Of a stretch of DNA of 64,000 bases, positions 61,770 through 64,000 are shown one piece after another. Origin of the DNA: Acidobacteriota bacterium (GTDB lineage Bacteria > Acidobacteriota > Holophagae > Acanthopleuribacterales > Acanthopleuribacteraceae). The stretch spans positions 203,370 to 267,369 of the forward strand of contig JACJWC010000004.1 in the NCBI GenBank assembly GCA_020637335.1. Direction: 5' to 3'. The position numbers and the translations under genes were made by a program. The notes under the pieces are model-generated. The model saw only the letters and a list, made by a program, of their open reading frames with translations. It was not told the origin of the DNA and made no database searches. Each line of letters starts with the position of its first letter. Position 1 is the stretch's first letter.

Positions 61770-62864
61770 ATGGCCTTACCATTAATTGCCACCTGCTTTG
61801 CCGTTTTGGGTGGACTCTTGTATGCGATCCCGGTTTTGATCAGCGCTGGGTTTTTGGCCAAAGTTCCCTCCGGCGAAAATGCGGTTGCTCTAGTCGTGCC
61901 CTTCTTCAGTTCCATCCTGGCTGGGATTTGCCTGCTGCTCGCCAATTTTTGTCTTGTTGCGGCCGGCAAATGGGATGAGTTACCCAAACCGGGCTGGATT
62001 ACCAGCGGCACGATTTTCCTCCTGGGTCTTGCCGCATTTGGTGCTTTTTTCGCCTGGCTTGAACACTTCCCTGCCTGGACAAAACCGCTGTCCCTTTTTT
62101 GCGGCGCCCTCATGCCGCTGGCAACCGCAGGCTTTATGGTCTATGCCGCATTTCACCAACCCCAAGAGAACCAAACCGCCTTAACCCTTCTGAGGATTCC
62201 AATCCTGATCGCCAGTTTCATGGGCCTACTTTTCGCCGTTTGGGGCGTTCAGAGTTATTTGAGCCGCGTGCGTGCCAATGAAAAACGTGAATGGGAGGCC
62301 TACCAGGCCCGGGAAAAAGAGAATGCTCGCGTGGCAGCCCTCTCACCGCTTGAACGATTAGAGGAGAAATACGCGAGTTTTAGCCCCAATTCACCGTTGT
62401 GGCCCTATTTGGTCGATCTGGTCCTGGAATCCGATCCCGCCTGCCGCGCCCTAACAGTATCTCGCTGCCTTAGCGTTCCCAACTGGTCCGATCAACTCAA
62501 AAGCTGTCTCCAATCCGATACACCGCTTTACCAGCGCGGTGCCCTGCAGCTAGTCAACCAACTCGCGTCAGAACAGCTCCAAGCGGATTGGGCAGAATCC
62601 ATTGCCCAATCCGTTCGCATCACGCAAGCCCAAATGGCCAAGGATGACAATTGGTTGACAACCCCGCAGGACTTAAACCCCAAACCCTTGGCCCATGTTC
62701 AGGATCTTTTGGCTGCGGCCCAACGATTTAACCCAAATCCAGGTATGGAATCCGCCTTGCAAAGCCTCCAAATCCAACTGGAATCCCAGGCCGAGAGTCC
62801 CGAGCAGCAGGCGGCCAAACTCGCACTTGCTGCCGTCCTGGGCCAGCCTAGGGAACGCCATTGA
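61770..62864 (+). CDS. Unknown membrane protein with five predicted helices
   Basis: The product has about 364 residues. The ATG at 61770 is favoured over 61758 because AGGG lies five bases before it. Five hydrophobic segments are visible (about 3-28, 42-65, 77-98, 110-131 and 144-167). A soluble, helical, Gln/Ala-rich C-terminal half of about 190 residues follows, beginning with a charged stretch (SRVRANEKREWEAYQAREKE). No known domain is recognised. The 3' end overlaps the convergent delta-60 gene by 17 bases. Confidence 0.65.
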   Translation: MALPLIATCFAVLGGLLYAIPVLISAGFLAKVPSGENAVALVVPFFSSILAGICLLLANFCLVAAGKWDELPKPGWITSGTIFLLGLAAFGAFFAWLEHFPAWTKPLSLFCGALMPLATAGFMVYAAFHQPQENQTALTLLRIPILIASFMGLLFAVWGVQSYLSRVRANEKREWEAYQAREKENARVAALSPLERLEEKYASFSPNSPLWPYLVDLVLESDPACRALTVSRCLSVPNWSDQLKSCLQSDTPLYQRGALQLVNQLASEQLQADWAESIAQSVRITQAQMAKDDNWLTTPQDLNPKPLAHVQDLLAAAQRFNPNPGMESALQSLQIQLESQAESPEQQAAKLALAAVLGQPRERH

Positions 62865-64000
62865 TTTGACCTGAAAAGTCCAATATGGTCTGCGGTTGCG
62901 GCCAGGCGCTAAAAGAGAGAAAGGGTTCAGGTGGGGCGAGAAAGCGATTAACCGTACCCACCAACCAACTGGGAAACCCGGTCTCAGCGGTTTGGCCAAT
63001 CACAACCAACTTGCCATCGGCTTGAAACAACATCTTTTTAAAGGTTTCTGGAACAGCAACATCCTGATTCCAATAACCTTGATTCCCAAACGATGTATCC
63101 AAATGACCATTCGCCAACACCCTGCGCAGCTCGTAGTCACGGTGATTTTGCGCTCCAGCCGAACCCGCCGAGTAGATCCACCCTCCATTGACCGCATGCG
63201 CACTTGACGAATTGTAGGTCTGGCTATCAAACCGAATAAACCCGCTGCCATTAAAAGCCAAATCCAAACCACCTTGGAATTGTACCTTAGCGATTAAGGT
63301 TGTCTGGGTACCAGAACCAGGACTGTTGCAGGTTACCAACAGGCCTTGATGGGCCAATTGAAGGTCCGTCATATGTTCAATCCCACCTGGCAGATCGAGA
63401 TTGGCCACGGTGAAGTCATCTGATCCGTCTGGCAAAATGCGCCGAATCCCGAAGAATTCAGAACCGCCGAGGGTCTCGATTGTTCCCACGTAGATCATGC
63501 CATCCGGTCCCAATGCGAGCCGTGCAGCAGAAGCATCAATATCCTCGCCGTACAAAGCGACAACGCCCCCGTTGCCAAAACTGGTATCAACACTTCCATT
63601 GGCATTAAAGCGCATCACCATTTTGGTTTTCTCTAAGGCTTCGGAAAGCTTAAAAAACCCAGCTGCCAGGATTTTTTGGTCGGGTTGCAGGACAAAATGG
63701 AAGGCGGCCAGGTTGTAGAAACTGAGTTTGGTTTTCACTTTTCCATTGGTGCCAAACGTGGTGTCCAACTGGCCGTTTTCTGTGAATCGCGCCATGACGA
63801 CCCGATTCTCAAAAGAATGACCTGCAACGATCAGCTTGCCATCGTTTTGCCGCAAAAGAGAAAGACCAATGTCCTCGCTATCCACATCGACAAAAGTTCG
63901 GCCATTCGATCCAAAGCTGGTATCCAAGGTACCATTTGCATTTAATCGTGCGATCAGCAGGTCTTTATTGCCACCACTTGCCCAGTCGTTACCGCCAATC
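62848..64000 (-). CDS. Delta-60 repeat protein, N-terminus cut by window edge
   Basis: The frame is open to the right edge, so the N-terminus is missing and at least 384 residues are present. It consists of delta-60 (TIGR02608-type) beta-propeller repeats: LIARLNANGTLDTSFGSNGR, MARFTENGQLDTTFGTNGKV, VMRFNANGSVDTSFGNGGVV and a final RRVLANGHLDTSFGNQGYW. Each follows a DGKLIVAG-type strand. Such proteins are usually secreted. This copy ends in a Pro-rich segment. The real start lies beyond position 64000; an internal TTG at 63927 is not the start. Confidence 0.8.
   Translation of the reverse strand, partial: IGGNDWASGGNKDLLIARLNANGTLDTSFGSNGRTFVDVDSEDIGLSLLRQNDGKLIVAGHSFENRVVMARFTENGQLDTTFGTNGKVKTKLSFYNLAAFHFVLQPDQKILAAGFFKLSEALEKTKMVMRFNANGSVDTSFGNGGVVALYGEDIDASAARLALGPDGMIYVGTIETLGGSEFFGIRRILPDGSDDFTVANLDLPGGIEHMTDLQLAHQGLLVTCNSPGSGTQTTLIAKVQFQGGLDLAFNGSGFIRFDSQTYNSSSAHAVNGGWIYSAGSAGAQNHRDYELRRVLANGHLDTSFGNQGYWNQDVAVPETFKKMLFQADGKLVVIGQTAETGFPSWLVGTVNRFLAPPEPFLSFSAWPQPQTILDFSGQINGVP

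Overview
The window reads as ordinary chromosome from a Gram-negative bacterium, most likely an Acidobacteriota (Holophagae/Acanthopleuribacter-like). The evidence for this placement is circumstantial. There is a complete Tol-Pal operon, an Hfq homologue with an N-terminal extension of the kind I associate with acidobacteria, a GWxTD-like secreted protein, and several large secreted surface proteins (PKD, delta-60, beta-propeller, FecR/DUF6600). Base composition looks roughly balanced and even throughout. I saw no transposase, integrase, phage gene or CRISPR array, and neither tRNA is flanked by signs of integration.

Layout. Positions 1-8 kb hold three secreted proteins: an edge-truncated one, a GWxTD/VWA-like one, and a PKD-PPC protein of about 1540 residues. 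A CtlX-type amidinotransferase follows. From 9 to 22.7 kb almost everything is on the minus strand and concerns the cell envelope and DNA repair: PBP1A, a GspE/PilB ATPase, rsmD, the tolQ-tolR-tolA/tonB-tolB-pal-ybgF operon, recN, mutM and an FHA-GGDEF diguanylate cyclase. From 22.9 to 31.2 kb the plus strand carries hfq, mazG, folK, a FecR/DUF6600 protein with a long Arg/Ser-rich tail, eno and ftsB. It continues with a tight string of an RsbW-like kinase, a STAS protein, an unknown protein and thiL.

From 31.2 to 39.5 kb there is a Ser/Thr kinase, a DUF885-like protein, rmuC, and a RamB/ScfR-type regulator. The regulator diverges from the glyoxylate-shunt genes aceB-aceA across a promoter region packed with GCGAA half-sites, and tRNA-Asn follows. 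From 39.5 to 52.1 kb are a PsbP-like lipoprotein, a TPR protein, a GNAT gene broken by one amber codon, and a tandem of periplasmic amidohydrolase-like proteins. The same stretch has an orphan xdhC, a DUF4332 protein, and a coupled trio of LD-carboxypeptidase, FAD/Fe-S oxidase and an unknown hydrolase-like protein. From 52.3 to 59.7 kb are a nucleotidyltransferase with an SDR, tRNA-Leu, tig (with a strongly His-rich tail), clpP, clpX, engB and rho. The right end has a beta-propeller protein, an unknown membrane protein and an edge-truncated delta-60 repeat protein.

I did not find an obvious new defence or mobile system. The best leads are the aceBA/regulator operator, the His-rich trigger factor, the unknown protein coupled to the RsbW/STAS pair, the LD-carboxypeptidase/D-hydroxyacid oxidase/hydrolase trio, and the partly pseudo-enzymatic amidohydrolase tandem. 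All function calls come from reading the sequence and recalling family motifs. No database search was run.
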